Positions 36,264 through 48,444 of a stretch of DNA of 64,000 nucleotides are shown piece after piece. Origin of the DNA: Takashimella koratensis (lineage: Eukaryota; Basidiomycota; Tremellomycetes; Trichosporonales; Tetragoniomycetaceae). The DNA lies in assembly GCA_003116875.1 (NCBI GenBank), contig BCKT01000011.1, positions 558,001 through 622,000 on the forward strand, written 5' to 3'. The notes under the pieces are model-generated. The model searched no databases. It saw nothing but the letters and a program-made list of their open reading frames with translations, and was not told the origin of the DNA. Position numbers and translations under genes: made by a program. Within the stretch, counting starts at the first letter, position 1. Every line of letters starts with the position of its first letter.

Positions 36264-36617
36264 GGTGGTGGTGGTGAGGAAGAGTGAGGAAGAGTGAGGA
36301 TAAACAGGTGGAGTCTGCGTAGAGAAGGCTGTTTGGTGGCGACCAGCCAAGGAGGGAGGGAGGGCTAGGCGGAAAGCCGCAGGCGGGAGTTTTCGGACTC
36401 CCTTAAGGGGGAGGCGCAGACAACGAGGCAGACGTTAGCGGTCACTGATAATCTCCTCCCCCTTTCCCACAAATGACACGTCATGGCCAGTTGGGTCGAA
36501 GTCCACGCGACTGTCTTTGTTTACCTTTTACCTTTTACCTGATCCCCTCGTTGACTGACTCCTCATCCACATCTCCTCTCTCCGACCATCCCTCCTCCCA
36601 CTTCGTCCACTGCCCCC
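36264..36617. promoter_or_regulatory. Divergent promoter FZO1 / PACT-domain gene
   Basis: 354 bp. It contains TGACACGTCA at about 36474-36483, a palindrome-like variant of the CACGTG/CRE-type motifs seen at other divergent promoters here, and a pyrimidine-rich leader before 36618. No coding sequence. Confidence 0.5.
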
Positions 36618-39600
36618 ATGGCAGACCTCCTCGACACTCCCTCTCGCCTCCTCAGGCGCGTACAGGCATACGACGAAGTAGAGCTTCCTTCCCTCCCAGC
36701 CATTCGACACGATATCGACTTTGATGACGATACCCTCGACATTGACCAAGATAGTGATCGCAGCATCCACAGTCAGAATACCGTCGTCCGCAACAATGAC
36801 CACAATGACAGTGACAATGGCGAAGATGACAACTATCAAGATGAGCTACAGGTACGCCCCAATTGACTTCAAGCTCCAACCTACCAGCCCCAAGACAGAA
36901 AACATCCACTTACCATCCACTTCCTCACTCAGACACCTCTCGCTCGAATCTCGTCTCCTGCTCGGCAAGCAGCTCACCACTTCACGTCTCTCAACTCCCC
37001 TCTGGCGCGCGATTCGTCTTTTGGCTCGACCAGTCTATTGTCCGTTGATCAGATCAGCTACTCCCATTCCATTGCGCCAACCATTGTCACGTCGACACCT
37101 CTCCCGTCGAGAGGTACGGAAGATTCCACCGACTCAGTTGAACCGTATTCCTCGGTCGAGGTCGGCCGCGGCTATTCAAGGGAATGGGACAGCCAAAGAA
37201 GTCACTTGCAAACTCTGGACCAGTCACAGCACGAATATAGTTCTTTGGAACGTCAAGCAGGCGCTGATGAAAGCGTTGCCAAGATGGTGAGCCTTTTCAC
37301 CAGACTTTGCTAACCATTCAGGCAAGCTTTTCATTCTCAGCAATGACGACCCCTCTCAAAGACATATCGTCGTCAAGTACACGGCTGGTTGACCGGTCTC
37401 ATGATGGAGGGAGGACTCCGTTGGGTCTGGTTCGTGAGACAGACAGAGTTCCAAGCCTCAGCCGAAGCGCCATTTCCGTCAGCGACTCGAGTGGCGAAGC
37501 GAGCACTCCCGAAGGTCCCGTTCGACTCCAAACATTGTCTGCCGAGGTCTCCATGGCCCTTGACCAGAGTCAGGATTCGCAAATATCCTACGAAGCCCCT
37601 CTCCACGATGAAATATCAGCCGGCGAGTCAACGGATGACCGGGTTGAACCATTGCCCGAGTTCCCTCGCCGCAGAGATTCAACCCCGCTACAAGATGTCT
37701 CAAATCTTCATCAACCGACGACCCCCGGTCAATTTTCCACCCCTCGAGCTCTCCTCGATGACATGTCGCGGAGGAAAAGCCATGTCCTCGCCGTACTAAA
37801 CTCCACCAAAACGACGAGGGTTCGGGGTACTCCACATCCTTTGGGGCGCGTAATGTCCACACCTGCGTCGAGCTCCCGTTCGCGGTATTCCGAGACCTTT
37901 GCGACACCAGTTTCAACTCTTGCCGCGGAAAGGTCTCAGATGTCGTCCGTGAACGATTCCTTCGTCTCGATCGCGTCGTCTGCCGACCTCACTTCGGATC
38001 GTCGAGCAGCTGGCAACGGCATTCGTTTTGCCCACGCCAACTCCTCATTCCCGGCCATACTCCTTCCAACAGGAAACGGCGCAGCTTCCCCCGGCGGACC
38101 GTTGACCGGCATAGGTGGCGAACACCGAGCCAACGGGGTCAAGATTCACAAACATCTCAACGCAATGAACAAACAACTGCTGGAAGTGAATGCGGATCTG
38201 GCTCGAGAGGCTGAATCGTGGCGACACGAGTGTGAACGTTTGAGCGCCTTGCTGCGTGATTCCGGGATCGACTTCGAGGAGCCCAACTTTCAAAGCAACG
38301 AGAACTCGAGTTTGCGATTACCGGAAATCCAATCGACGACCTTTGAGGCAAATCGTCAAGGGCAAAGCGCAGCCGACTCCCAATCGCATCAGGCCGAAGA
38401 TAATTCCCGACCGTCTTCCTCTCCTCGGAATTCCCTTCAGCAGGAATCAATTCGCATTCGAGAGCTTGAGGAATTGCTTGAACTCGCCGAGCAAGACCGC
38501 CAAACGCTCCACACCGAGTTTACATCGAAAACTGCAACTCATGCGAGGCAGTTTGAAGAGATATGCGCTGAGTACGAGGCTCAAGTGCAGGACCTCAAGA
38601 TCGAATTGGACGAAGCTCTTACCCAAATTGATCGCCTCAAATCCTCGTCACCCCTAGACGGCGTCGGACACCTCGATCAATCACACTCGGATGGCACGAC
38701 CGAGGAGCTTGCCTCAGCGTTATCCAGACTTGATCGAGCAATCGAGTCGCTTGCTGAGAAAGACGAGCAGATCCTTGACCTGGAGAGGAAACTCTCCGAA
38801 GCGGATGTGCAAGCATCGGAAGCTGCAGACCAGCTCATCGCTTTCCAAGAGCTCGCTGCTGGATCGACTGGAACCAACGGCCCGGCAGTTGGCGACGTCT
38901 CTGAGACCGATGCCAGGCATTCCCACAACAAGTCATCCGCAAGCGCCCAATCAGTCATTCACTCTTTGGAGTCCCGTCTTCATTCTCTTGCTACGAACCA
39001 CTCCCGGGAAACCGAACGATTGACTCGAGACATCGATGACATGCAACAACAGCTCGACGACGTGAACGGCGCCCTGACAGCGAAGAACATCGAACTTGAT
39101 CGCCTGCGAGCCAAGTCCGACGGACGACCCCTAATCGACATCTCCAAAATCACATCTGCCGTCGACGCTCCCTCGATGAACAGCGACGAATTCATCACTG
39201 CGTTGGAAGACCGCTTGGACGAGGCGTATCGCGAGATTGGCCGCCTCAAACACGAGTTGGCGGCCAGTCCGGTTCGAAAATCGGCTATTGCGGCTCGGGA
39301 TAGTCGCATTCAAGCTCTCGAGACACGACTAGAAATGTTATCGACAGCCTCAAACGGCTTGGCGTCCACCAAAGCTCCCTCTTTCTCAGCAAGCCCACTG
39401 GTTTCACGAGCCCTGGCTGCTCTCAAGACACCGAAGACTCCTGGTCCAATGAAAGAGGTGAGCTAAATTCATGATCAGCTGCTAACGACAAAAGTTCTCA
39501 TTCCTGCAGACTACTGTTGGTGACAACAACGAGCCATTGCTTCAAGCTCAAATCGAAGAGCTTCAACGGGAGCTCGACCTTGCCAATCATCAACTCGACC

Positions 39601-40969
39601 AAAACTTTGAGCAGCTTGAACGGGCCGATCTCGGTTCCACAGATCTGCGCAGCAAACTGGCAGCCGCCGAAGAGAAGATCCGAATGCTGGAAGCCGAAAG
39701 ACAGACACTCCTGTCAAAGAGACGCTCATCCTCATCGGCTAACCGTGGAAGTATCGAGTGAGTACCATGATCGAACTCTTAGCTAAAACCTAGGTTGCAA
39801 ACAGGCTTGGCAAAAGAAAGATCGGATTTAGAGCTGGAGATCGGACAGCTCAACGAATCGCTTTCGCGGGCGCGACTTGAAGGTCAGCGGGAGATGAGTG
39901 CTCTCAGGGCTCAGATGGATTCGGCCATACGGGTGAGTTTGAGACGAGTTTCACTGCTGACGAGCTCATCAGGATCTCCAAGATCATCTGGACGAGGAAG
40001 TGCGCCTAAAGCGACAAGCCGTCCAGAATCTGGACCATCACCTCCACCAGCAAAAACGGGACATGGAACATCATCAAGGTGTCATTGCAGAAAACGCTCG
40101 GGTCGTATCAGCTTTGCAAAAATCCAACGACGCTCATATGGCTGTGATCGACGAGCAACGCGACCGACTGGCGTACAGTGAAGATCGAATTCGCTCATTG
40201 ACGCGAGAAATGGGCGAGCTTTCCCTCGAACGCGCAAGGGTGTTGAAAGACCTGCAAATTCTTGAGGGCGACCTCAAAATGCAGAGGAAGGAGAGCAGCA
40301 AGTTTGGCCAAGAAATGGCGAAAATCATGAGCGAGCAATCGCGGGCTCATGCGCCATCTCAAGAGCTCGGTCTTCTCCGCAGCAAATACCTCCGTGCCAA
40401 GGAGGCATTGCGGGACACTCAACTTGAACTGGCAACATTGAGAGAGGCCGCGTCTAGATCTCACCACGATGGGGCGTCAAGGTAGGAAAGCTGTGCGCTG
40501 CTGAAAGCTAATGACCAGCTTGACGAATGCTTTGAGTCAACAGAAAGCTGAATTCAAAGCTCGAAACCGAGAATTGGCCGCTCAAATTCGATACCTCAAA
40601 GCCAAGTTCACCCGTGAATCGACTTTCCGCAACTCGCTTTGCCTTCAAAAGCGCTTCTTGGTTATGCTCGTTGGAGGGATGAGCCTTAAGTAGGTGTTCA
40701 CTGACAGGTTCAACATGGATACTGACGGCTACTAGTGAGCAAGCGTCGCTTCGAGTGATTGCAAACTTGGGGTATTCTGTCCCAAGTCAACCTTTGAAAC
40801 CGACCAAGTCGTTCAAAACGGTTGCTATGGCGGTTGTAGGGATTGTACGCGCAAGGTAAGCGATTGACTGATGGGCGGCAATGTATCGCCCGCGAAAGGC
40901 TGACAGTTTGCAGACGGGCTGCAGAGAAGTGGAGGGTGGAGTGCATGGACAAGGGTTCTCATCGATAGG
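36618..40969 (+). CDS. Spindle pole body coiled-coil protein with C-terminal PACT domain (Pcp1/Spc110/pericentrin type)
   Basis: About 1,330 residues. Start MADLLDTPSRLLRRVQAYDE, followed by an acidic, Ser-rich N-terminus containing MTTPLKDI. From about residue 400 long coiled-coil stretches dominate (MNKQLLEVNADLAREAESWR; LEELLELAEQDRQTLHTEF; LQAQIEELQRELDLANHQLD). The C-terminus reads QIRYLKAKFTRESTFRNSLC then LQKRFLVMLVGGMS, EQASLRVIANLGY and AVVGIVRARRAAEKW, which matches the PACT calmodulin/centrosome-targeting domain. Such proteins tether gamma-tubulin complexes at the spindle pole body. Several short introns lie near the 3' end. It shares a 354 bp divergent promoter with FZO1. Family is confident; exact orthology is inference. 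Confidence 0.88.
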
Positions 40970-41037
40970 ATTGGTTTGCTGTGCTTCTGTTGCCTGTGGG
41001 GGGCAGGAGGATCGTCCGAGGCTGTGGACGGTGTGTG

Positions 41038-41056
41038 GTGTGTGTGTGTGTGTGTG
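41038..41056. repeat. (GT)n microsatellite
   Basis: A run of about nine GT dinucleotides, preceded by imperfect GTGTGG units. It lies just downstream of the PACT-domain gene. Confidence 0.85.
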
Positions 41057-41228
41057 GTGACCTGTACTCTAGCTGTGTAAACATAATGTAACGGACATTG
41101 GCCAATCTCCGTCCCTGTCATTGAAACGCGTTCTAGGTTTCACCCCTGTTCCCCATTGCATCTCTCGTCCTCATCATCCTCCACCGTCCCCACCTCACCC
41201 TCACCCTCACCCTCTCACTCATCCCGCC

Positions 41229-44200
41229 ATGATCACCTCCATACCCCCTCTCGACAACCAAGTCGAGCACCCCACTGCCTATCATCGCTTTAATGACCGT
41301 CAGAGAAATACGTGGCTCGACAGCTTGCAGTTCAAAATCGCCTCAGGATTGAATCGGACACCACCATCACCAGAGGACGACGACATTGACCAGTCAGACG
41401 AGGAATCGGACGACATCTTCCGCGGAGACGGAGATGGAGTTGACGATGATGACCACTATGACGATACTCCCGCCGGCCAATCGATTCTCCCTGTCGCAAG
41501 CGGTATCGATGCCAGCTTGGTCGAAGACACTGACCATGACATGATTGAAATGGAACAAGGTAAGTAAAAGATGATAATTCCTCTAATTCATCTGTGATAC
41601 TAACCGTCATCCAGAACCAAGAGGGGAGCGACACTCGTTCGAGGCTTTTGATGGGGCCCCGGCGGTTGCCTTTCGGATCCTCGAGAACAGTCAACATTGG
41701 GAGGCTGAATCAAGCACTCCTCTGGATCAGACGTATCAAGGTATCTATAGGCACCACCCAATCCTCGACTATCGAAGAAAGAAACTGATATGAGTTTTTT
41801 CGGTCTGTGTTTCATCTTCAGCGATCCAGTCTTTCTCATATGACACCGACGGGATCTCTGCACAAGAAGTATGTTTTATTATCCAAGTCGTGCTTTCGTA
41901 TACGGCTGACCCTTGCGTTTAGCACCCAATAACCCAATCTCATCTTGATCAGGACAGCAACGGGATCGGCAACGAGAATCATCTTCATGAAGTGAATCCG
42001 TCAGCATTGCGTGATATTGCCGTTACCCTTGAAGACCTCCCAACCTCGGATGCCGCTCGTCTAGGTAAGCGAGATCGTGTTAGGAAAATATCACTGCGTG
42101 TTTGCTCATGAACTTTACCAAGGCATCAACAACGATGTAGCGGAAGACTTTGAAATCGAAGAGATCTCGGACGACTCAGATGAGGATGAAGGCGAGGACG
42201 AAGATGAAGACGAAGACGAAGACGAAGAGGAGGAGGAGGATCCGGAGGCAGAAGAGGAGGAGGATGACGAAGATGATGATCTCGAAGCAGACGAGGATCA
42301 CATTGAGGACGAGAATGAAGCTGCGGTGGGTGATGACGAGCTGGACGGAGGAGATTGGTTTAGGACAGAGCTGGAGCACGGAGAGTTACGCCGAGACGAA
42401 CAGTCAAGGGAAGTAACGGAGATACCGGCGGCAGAGAGATTGGGTTGGGGAGGTGTTGAGAGTGAGCCAGAGGAAGAAGAAGAAGTGGTGGAAGAACGAG
42501 AGGAAGACGTGATAAAAGGCGAGGAAGTGGATTTACTGGAAGACAATGATGAGGACGAGGAAGAGGATGATGACGATGAGGAAGAGGAAGAGGAAGAGGA
42601 GGAGGTAGAGGCAGAAGAGGAAGAGGTAGAGGAAGAAGAAGAAGAGGACGAGGAGGACGAGGACGAGGAGGACGAGGAGGAAGAGGAGGCTGTCGAGATT
42701 CAGCATGGGGACGAAGAAGACGAAGAAGAGGCCGAGGACGACAAAGAAAATGTCGAGAGACCGCTTAAAACACAGCTCGAAGAGGACGATGATCAACTCG
42801 ACCGACGCTACCACGACGACGAGCTCAATCGTCAGATTTCGTCCATCTCTTCTCCGAACAAGCAACCGTCCTGGATCGTTGCGCAGACGGAGGGCAACAA
42901 CAAACAAGGACATGGGTGGCAGGAGGTGGTTAACATGTATGAAGAAGAAAGCGAGGAACCCGTTGGCAACGAGCGCCCGGTCAGCGATGACATTCCAGGC
43001 CTCGATGATTCGCTTGTGAACGAGGAGGATGAGCTGAGAGACAATCGCATCGATGACGTCGGACCCGTCCCGAACGACAGTCCACGGAGCGCCTATGCGC
43101 CAGAAACACGAGGGTCAAGCGAACTTCCGATCGAGCTATCTGACGACGATGACGATTCCGTTGAGTCAATCAATGATGACAATTACGACGATGCTGTTGG
43201 AATGAAGGGTTCTGAGATTCAGCACGGCAAGAACATCCAATCTGTCGACCATGGCCACCTACTTTCGACCATTAACCCAACTCAGTCGTTTATTGACACC
43301 ACGGTTGACGAAAATGAACGTTCCCCGACCCCGACGCCCATCATCCCGAATGCGAACGCCAGTTCGTCGAAGTCTATTGAGCCGATGCTTCCTTCAGAAT
43401 CTCAACACGCAGATTTCTTACAAGAAGGTCATCCGTTCGACGAAGACGTTATTCGAGCTGCGTTGAACACAGTCGACGTGACTGCTGCGATGTCGCCCGC
43501 TCTACTAGGGCATCTCGAGGAGGCTCTGCAGCCTTTGGCTGTCGAAGAAAACCAGAATCTTCAGCAGAGCAACTCTGCCGTTACCTTTGCTATCGATCCC
43601 CAACTCCTCGATGACTTTGCCGATCGATCGCTCATGGCGAGTGTCCAGCCTGAAACGAGTTCACTCATCCCTGAAGACGTACAATTCTTTCCGTCATCCT
43701 CCATTCAATTCGGCGTTGCAAGCTCGGAGGTCGAGGCTGGTTTTGCCGACAATCATCTATCGATATCTGTACCAATCGAGAACGTCTTGGCTACCGATCA
43801 ACAACAGTGGCAGGAGCCACACGAACATCCCTTCAACGAGGAAGACGCGGGAGGTGAACGACTTGACACTGGTGGGTGGTTCAGTCCAGCCGTACAAATC
43901 TTTTTCACTAACTCATATCCTTCAGAGCATGCGGCGCCTTTCACCGTTGAAGGCCACACCGCTCCGGACGAGCTTCCTCCAAGCCCGATCCAGCCCAAGG
44001 GCAGTCCATCGTATGTAGAGTCAACCGATCTGCACCCCGACGAATCGTCTTTCCAACAGGCGGAGGGAGAGATCGCGGGGTTTTTGCATAGCGAACGGCC
44101 CGATCTGCTGTCACCAATCGAGGAAGAGGAGCTGGTCAAATCTGCAGACAATGGTAACGATGAAGTGGTAATGTCGAAAGACGACTTTATCGCTCGTAAC

Positions 44201-45622
44201 GACAAAAATCAACAGACACTCGAGGTATCGGAATCGCCTGACCCTTCGCCTCAAATCACAGAAGAAGTGACCGTTCCTCAAGTCGTCGCGCAAAAATCCG
44301 TCCGAATCATGCGTCACTTGCATGGTCACGAGCACATGTCGCCTCCGCCCGTTGTAGTCCAATCGCCAGCTTCCCCGGCCGGCCGAAGCACTCGTCGAAG
44401 CAGGGCCATCATGCCTGAAACCGAACCAGCGGTGACACGGTCACACTGCTCTTACAACAAGCTTGAAATTCGCGACGGGGAAATGCGAGCAGTCGTCTTG
44501 GCCCCCCAATGTGCTCTGAGCGATGCGGAATCTTTGGTCACAGAAACGGCCAGCAATTTGGGCGCAGCTTCGAGCGATGAGCAGGACGTAGCACTCGACC
44601 GACAACTTACGACTCTCTCTCCTCGCCTCCAACCTAACTTATCAGTGAAGTTGCATCGAATCGTCGGACCCGCGATCTTTGACGAGGGACATTGTTATCT
44701 TCTTTCGGCGGAGCATGGTGCTCTACTCGAGGACGACGATTTTCACAAGGGTACGTCCGTTGACGAACACGCCGACACTGCGCGCGCCGACACCTCTTCA
44801 ACGGGCATCGATCAACCGCAATTCGACCCACCTCTCACCGCCAACGCTTTGGCGGAGCAAGACGCCGACAAGACGCCGAAGCGAAAGCCCTCCACATTGC
44901 CGGTATCCTCGCCAGAAAAGCGGACCCCGAGGCGTGGTCGGCAGTCAAAGTCGGCAACTCCCGCCGTACCGCAGCCGCCATCGATAACCTCTTCTCCAGA
45001 GAAGAGGATGTCGAAACGATTGAGACAAAACAAATCGGTGACTCCCAGTCCGGCGAACGAAGACAACGTGCAGCCATCTGATGCGCCCGTCGATTCACCC
45101 AAAAGAAAAGCATCGGTCAAATCGACAGCATCTCCGTTCACTCGGGTGACTCGAAGCATGCAACAGAAGCAAGACGAGGCGCCGTACCGGCCAGCTTCAA
45201 ACGATGGTTCAGAGTCCGATGGACTCGAAGAGAATGAGGGTGGAACGGGGAACGTCGTACAGGAGCAAGAGACGTTAGAACCAGCCACGTTGGAGCACGT
45301 GGAAACGCACGACGGCCACAACGACCGCGAGAGCTCCAAGCCGCTTCGTAGATCGAGGAAGCGCAAGCTGGTCGGGGAAAGCGATGGAGACGCCGAGGTA
45401 ATCGAAGACGTAAAGGTCACGGCAAACTCGGAGACGGAACCACCAGCACGCACAACTCGAAGCTCAAAACGTCGCGCGCTACAGAACGCCGACGGCGATT
45501 CGCACGACGGCTCCAAACCACAATCGTCGTCCAATCCACCTGTCGAAGATCCTGTCATCCAGCCGTCGAAATCAGAAAATACCAAGAAGGGTTTCTGGTC
45601 GTCACTTTGGGGAAAAAAGTAA
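41229..45622 (+). CDS. Very large acidic low-complexity protein, unrecognised
   Basis: Start MITSIPPLDNQVEHPTAYHR, four short introns in the first 900 bp, then one exon of about 3.5 kb to the stop at 45622; roughly 1,330 residues. Nucleotides 42150-42760 encode almost uninterrupted Asp/Glu. The C-terminal third is basic with SP-K/R and TRS motifs: SSPEKRTPRRGRQSKSATP is echoed 20 residues on by SSPEKRMSKRLRQNKSVTP, and VTRSMQQKQ and TTRSSKRRALQ follow. The protein ends KKGFWSSLWGKK*, an aromatic/basic tip. No folded domain recognised. An acidic tract with SP/K-rich basic patches suggests a chromatin- or nuclear-envelope-associated role, but this is inference. Confidence 0.8.
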
Positions 45623-45707
45623 GACGTCCTAATTGTCATGTCCGCGTCTCTTTGTTGTCGTTATTGTTGTTGTGCATGCATACATATATCAGCAAATGGA
45701 TTGATTG

Positions 45708-46676
45708 TCAAGGTGAAAGGAGATGAACAATGTCGTCTCTCCCGGATATCTGAGCTAATTGCAATGGTGTCTGTCCATCCTCGTCCTATGGGCTATGGGA
45801 TCAACATTTGACCCTCGTTTGCGCTGTCAAGCATCATAGACGCACCAAGACATCTGTTCTGGCACCAGCCACGAGCAGGAACTCCACCATTGCCGTTTGA
45901 CCTCGATCTGCCGCAATGTGCAGTGGTGTATACCCCTTCAATCTAGTCAGCGTGCTATGATTGAATAGACGCACATATTGATCCGGCTCATTCAGCAGTT
46001 TAGGATTGCTTTTCAGCAAACACTGAACCTGCTTTATCTCCCCCTCGCCGACGGCATCGTAGATCTGATTATCGGCGTCGGAGCTGCTGCCAGGTAAGTC
46101 TTCTTCAATCGCATCACCTACCTTTCTACATTTTGATCCTCCGCGGCCATTGTGCTAACACGGACGCCTAGCATACTGCCTCCCGATCGTTGCTCTCCCT
46201 CCTTTTGAACCGTTCCTCCTTCGTGAACATCGTGCTCTGCCTTGTTGACACTCCACCCAGCATTCCTTGCAATCTCTACATATCGCTGTCGAGCTTCAAT
46301 GAGTGGCAAGGGCTCTCCCAACGTGCGATAATGTTCGTAAACTTGAACCCATGCGTCATGTTTAGCTCGAGCTTCGAAAGCGAATATCCCTGGACGTGAA
46401 GTGTTGCTGCCGATAACTTGTCAGCAGTCATCATTTTTGTGCCCAATTCGACTGTCTATCAGCCAAGTCTCCACTCACGGGCCGCTGGAGGAGGAGATGA
46501 ACTTGAACAACCCGTATAGCTGCGACATTGTTTCAACTGTCAGCCACAATGAGTGCAGAAAGGTGTCAGGCAACCTGTCTTACTTCGAGTTTGATGTTGC
46601 TTGGTAAAGATGACGCCTCTGGTGCTGCTCGCAGCCATTTCGAAGCGGCTTCAAACTCTTTCTCCACGTCCGACAT
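45708..46676 (-). CDS. Acyl-CoA-binding domain protein with ankyrin repeats (ACBD6-like)
   Basis: Start MSDVEKEFEAASKWLRAAPE at 46676, five exons, stop 45708. The ACBP domain continues LELYGLFKFISSSSGPNTSR and PGIFAFEARAKHDAWVQVYEHY, keeping the ligand-contacting Tyr and Lys (YGLFK), the Lys in AKHDAW and the later Tyr (RYVEIA). After an acidic linker, ankyrin repeats appear: DNQIYDAVGEGEIKQVQCLL, GYTPLHIAADRGQTAMVEFLL and DEDGQTPLQLAQISGRDDIV. The same ACBP-plus-ankyrin layout occurs in ACBD6 and plant ACBP1/2, which bind long-chain acyl-CoA and can support lipid or N-myristoylation metabolism. Convergent with the acidic-protein gene, 85 bp apart. Confidence 0.9.
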
Positions 46677-47271
46677 GGGTTGAGAAGGATGGGTGGATGG
46701 ATGGTGAATGTGAATGACGTGAATCTATCTCTGTTACATGGACCGTTGATTCACTTATCGACGGAAGCAAATTGACGTGCCTAGATAAACGAACCATCCT
46801 TTGATCAGTCGCGGTGCTCCAACATCCAACATCCTCTTGACAGCTCAACTTTTTTTACCTGCACAGAATCTGTGATTCACGCTGCACGCATTGAATGGAC
46901 TGCTCCTAATGAGTGACCATACATATATATAACAAAGACAAACGCCCCAAGAGAGGCAAATATCAACCACTCACAAATAAGTGACTAGACGGAAAACCAG
47001 AGCGAGCATAAAGTCGGAAAAGGTCGTCGGAGTGAGTGTCTTGATATTGTGAATAGGTCGAATGATGTGCATGTGCAGCGTACACAGCCACGGCACGGAC
47101 CTTGGTGCCGGGCTTGGAGACGACCCAACTCCCTTTTCCTTTTATTGTACCCACAACATAGCGTTAACAGGCGGCGAAAAATGAGAGTTCAGCTCAGCAC
47201 ACAGATCGCAGGTTACGACAACTGATCCATCATGGCAAAGACAGACTCTTGTGCTTCTTATTACATCAGTT

Positions 47272-47299
47272 CCTTCTTCTTCTTCTTCTTCTTCTCCTT
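47272..47299. repeat. (TTC)n triplet repeat
   Basis: About eight TTC units with one imperfect unit at the right end, in non-coding sequence. Confidence 0.85.
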
Positions 47300-47632
47300 C
47301 TTTGGAGAGATTCAATGATCAGGTTAGCGTTAGCAAGTAAAGTCTTTCCGTCCATGATAGCGTTTGTTCGCTGGAGTCAGCGTGGACAATTTGACAAAGC
47401 ATCCTTATCTTAGATTAAGTCCAGGACATGCAATCTTAAACGCCCAGTCGCGAACCGATACGCAAACGTACAATGTTAGCCAGACCTCACTCTTTGCACG
47501 ATAGTCGAAAGTTTGTGAGCCGTCTCCCGCAATGCTATTTGTTCAAACGATTAAGGGGCTCAATGCGAATAAGACCTCAAGCTCAAGACATTCACATTTT
47601 CTGCCTTTTAGAAGCCCATCTCTCCCTAACCT

Positions 47633-47649
47633 CCCCCCCCCCCCCCCCC
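47633..47649. repeat. Poly-C homopolymer (17 nt)
   Basis: An uninterrupted run of 17 C in the gene-poor region. Its length may be unreliable in the assembly. Confidence 0.9.
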
Positions 47650-48271
47650 TCTCTTCTATCCCAATTGAGACTTTTTTTTATTTATTTCAGAGAATATGCA
47701 TATCTAGCTCGAAACAAGAGATGCATTAAGATGGAGTATGCGTTTTGTGATCGATTCAACCTTACTTGAGACTTGTATGTTTTAAATGGTTGCTTCAACC
47801 ATGATCTCTTAACACTCAGCGTAAGATAAATGTTCAACTCGATTAATACCTGAGCATGTTTGTTGCAGTGTTGTTTGCTTACTTGTATTTGCGCTCTCAA
47901 GTAGTTGCTTGCATTGGAACAACTGCCAAGCAGTACGCCGTCAAGCAAGCTACATGGACAGACGTTCGAAGGGTCCAAGTAATTTGTTGAGCTGAGCAAC
48001 CGACTCATTGTTTTGGTGTATGTGCACATGACGGAACATCATCATTGCATGAACGGACATTTGGAACTAACCAAATTCATACTGTTCTTTGTGTAACGAC
48101 TTTTCGTCTTCTCTATATCATGCATGCCATATCAACATCCAACACAATGCAACCCATTCCCAAAGCTCATCATCAGAGAGTAAAGACGTACGAGAGGCTG
48201 AGATTCAATAAAGGCTACTTCAACCGTTTGACGTTATTTAATTCTGCTGTTTGTAAAACAAAACTTTTTTC

Positions 48272-48444
48272 GGAGTAGTGCTCTGGCTGTTGGAGTAGTG
48301 CTCTGTACTCTGCATCACGTGCTAGTTACCATCTGGTAATTTTTTATAGCTCCCGCGTCGTCTCTTTCCACTTCTCCTTTGATGCATGGCCTTCTATCTC
48401 AACATAGACATTAAGCGGTAGAGCACTAGTCAGAGCACTACTCC
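48272..48444. repeat. Direct and inverted 14-bp repeat cluster
   Basis: GGAGTAGTGCTCTG occurs at 48272-48285 and 48292-48305, and its exact reverse complement at 48431-48444. About 125 bp lies between the second copy and the inverted copy. GAGCACTAGT next to the inverted copy is a further partial copy. The arrangement could form a stem-loop or be the end of a degenerate mobile element. Confidence 0.75.

Noticed and set aside
42176..42913. Hydrophobic minus-strand frames opposite the acidic tract
   Set aside because: The complement of GAG/GAC runs always encodes Leu/Phe/Val/Ile-rich frames; these are shadows of the acidic protein.
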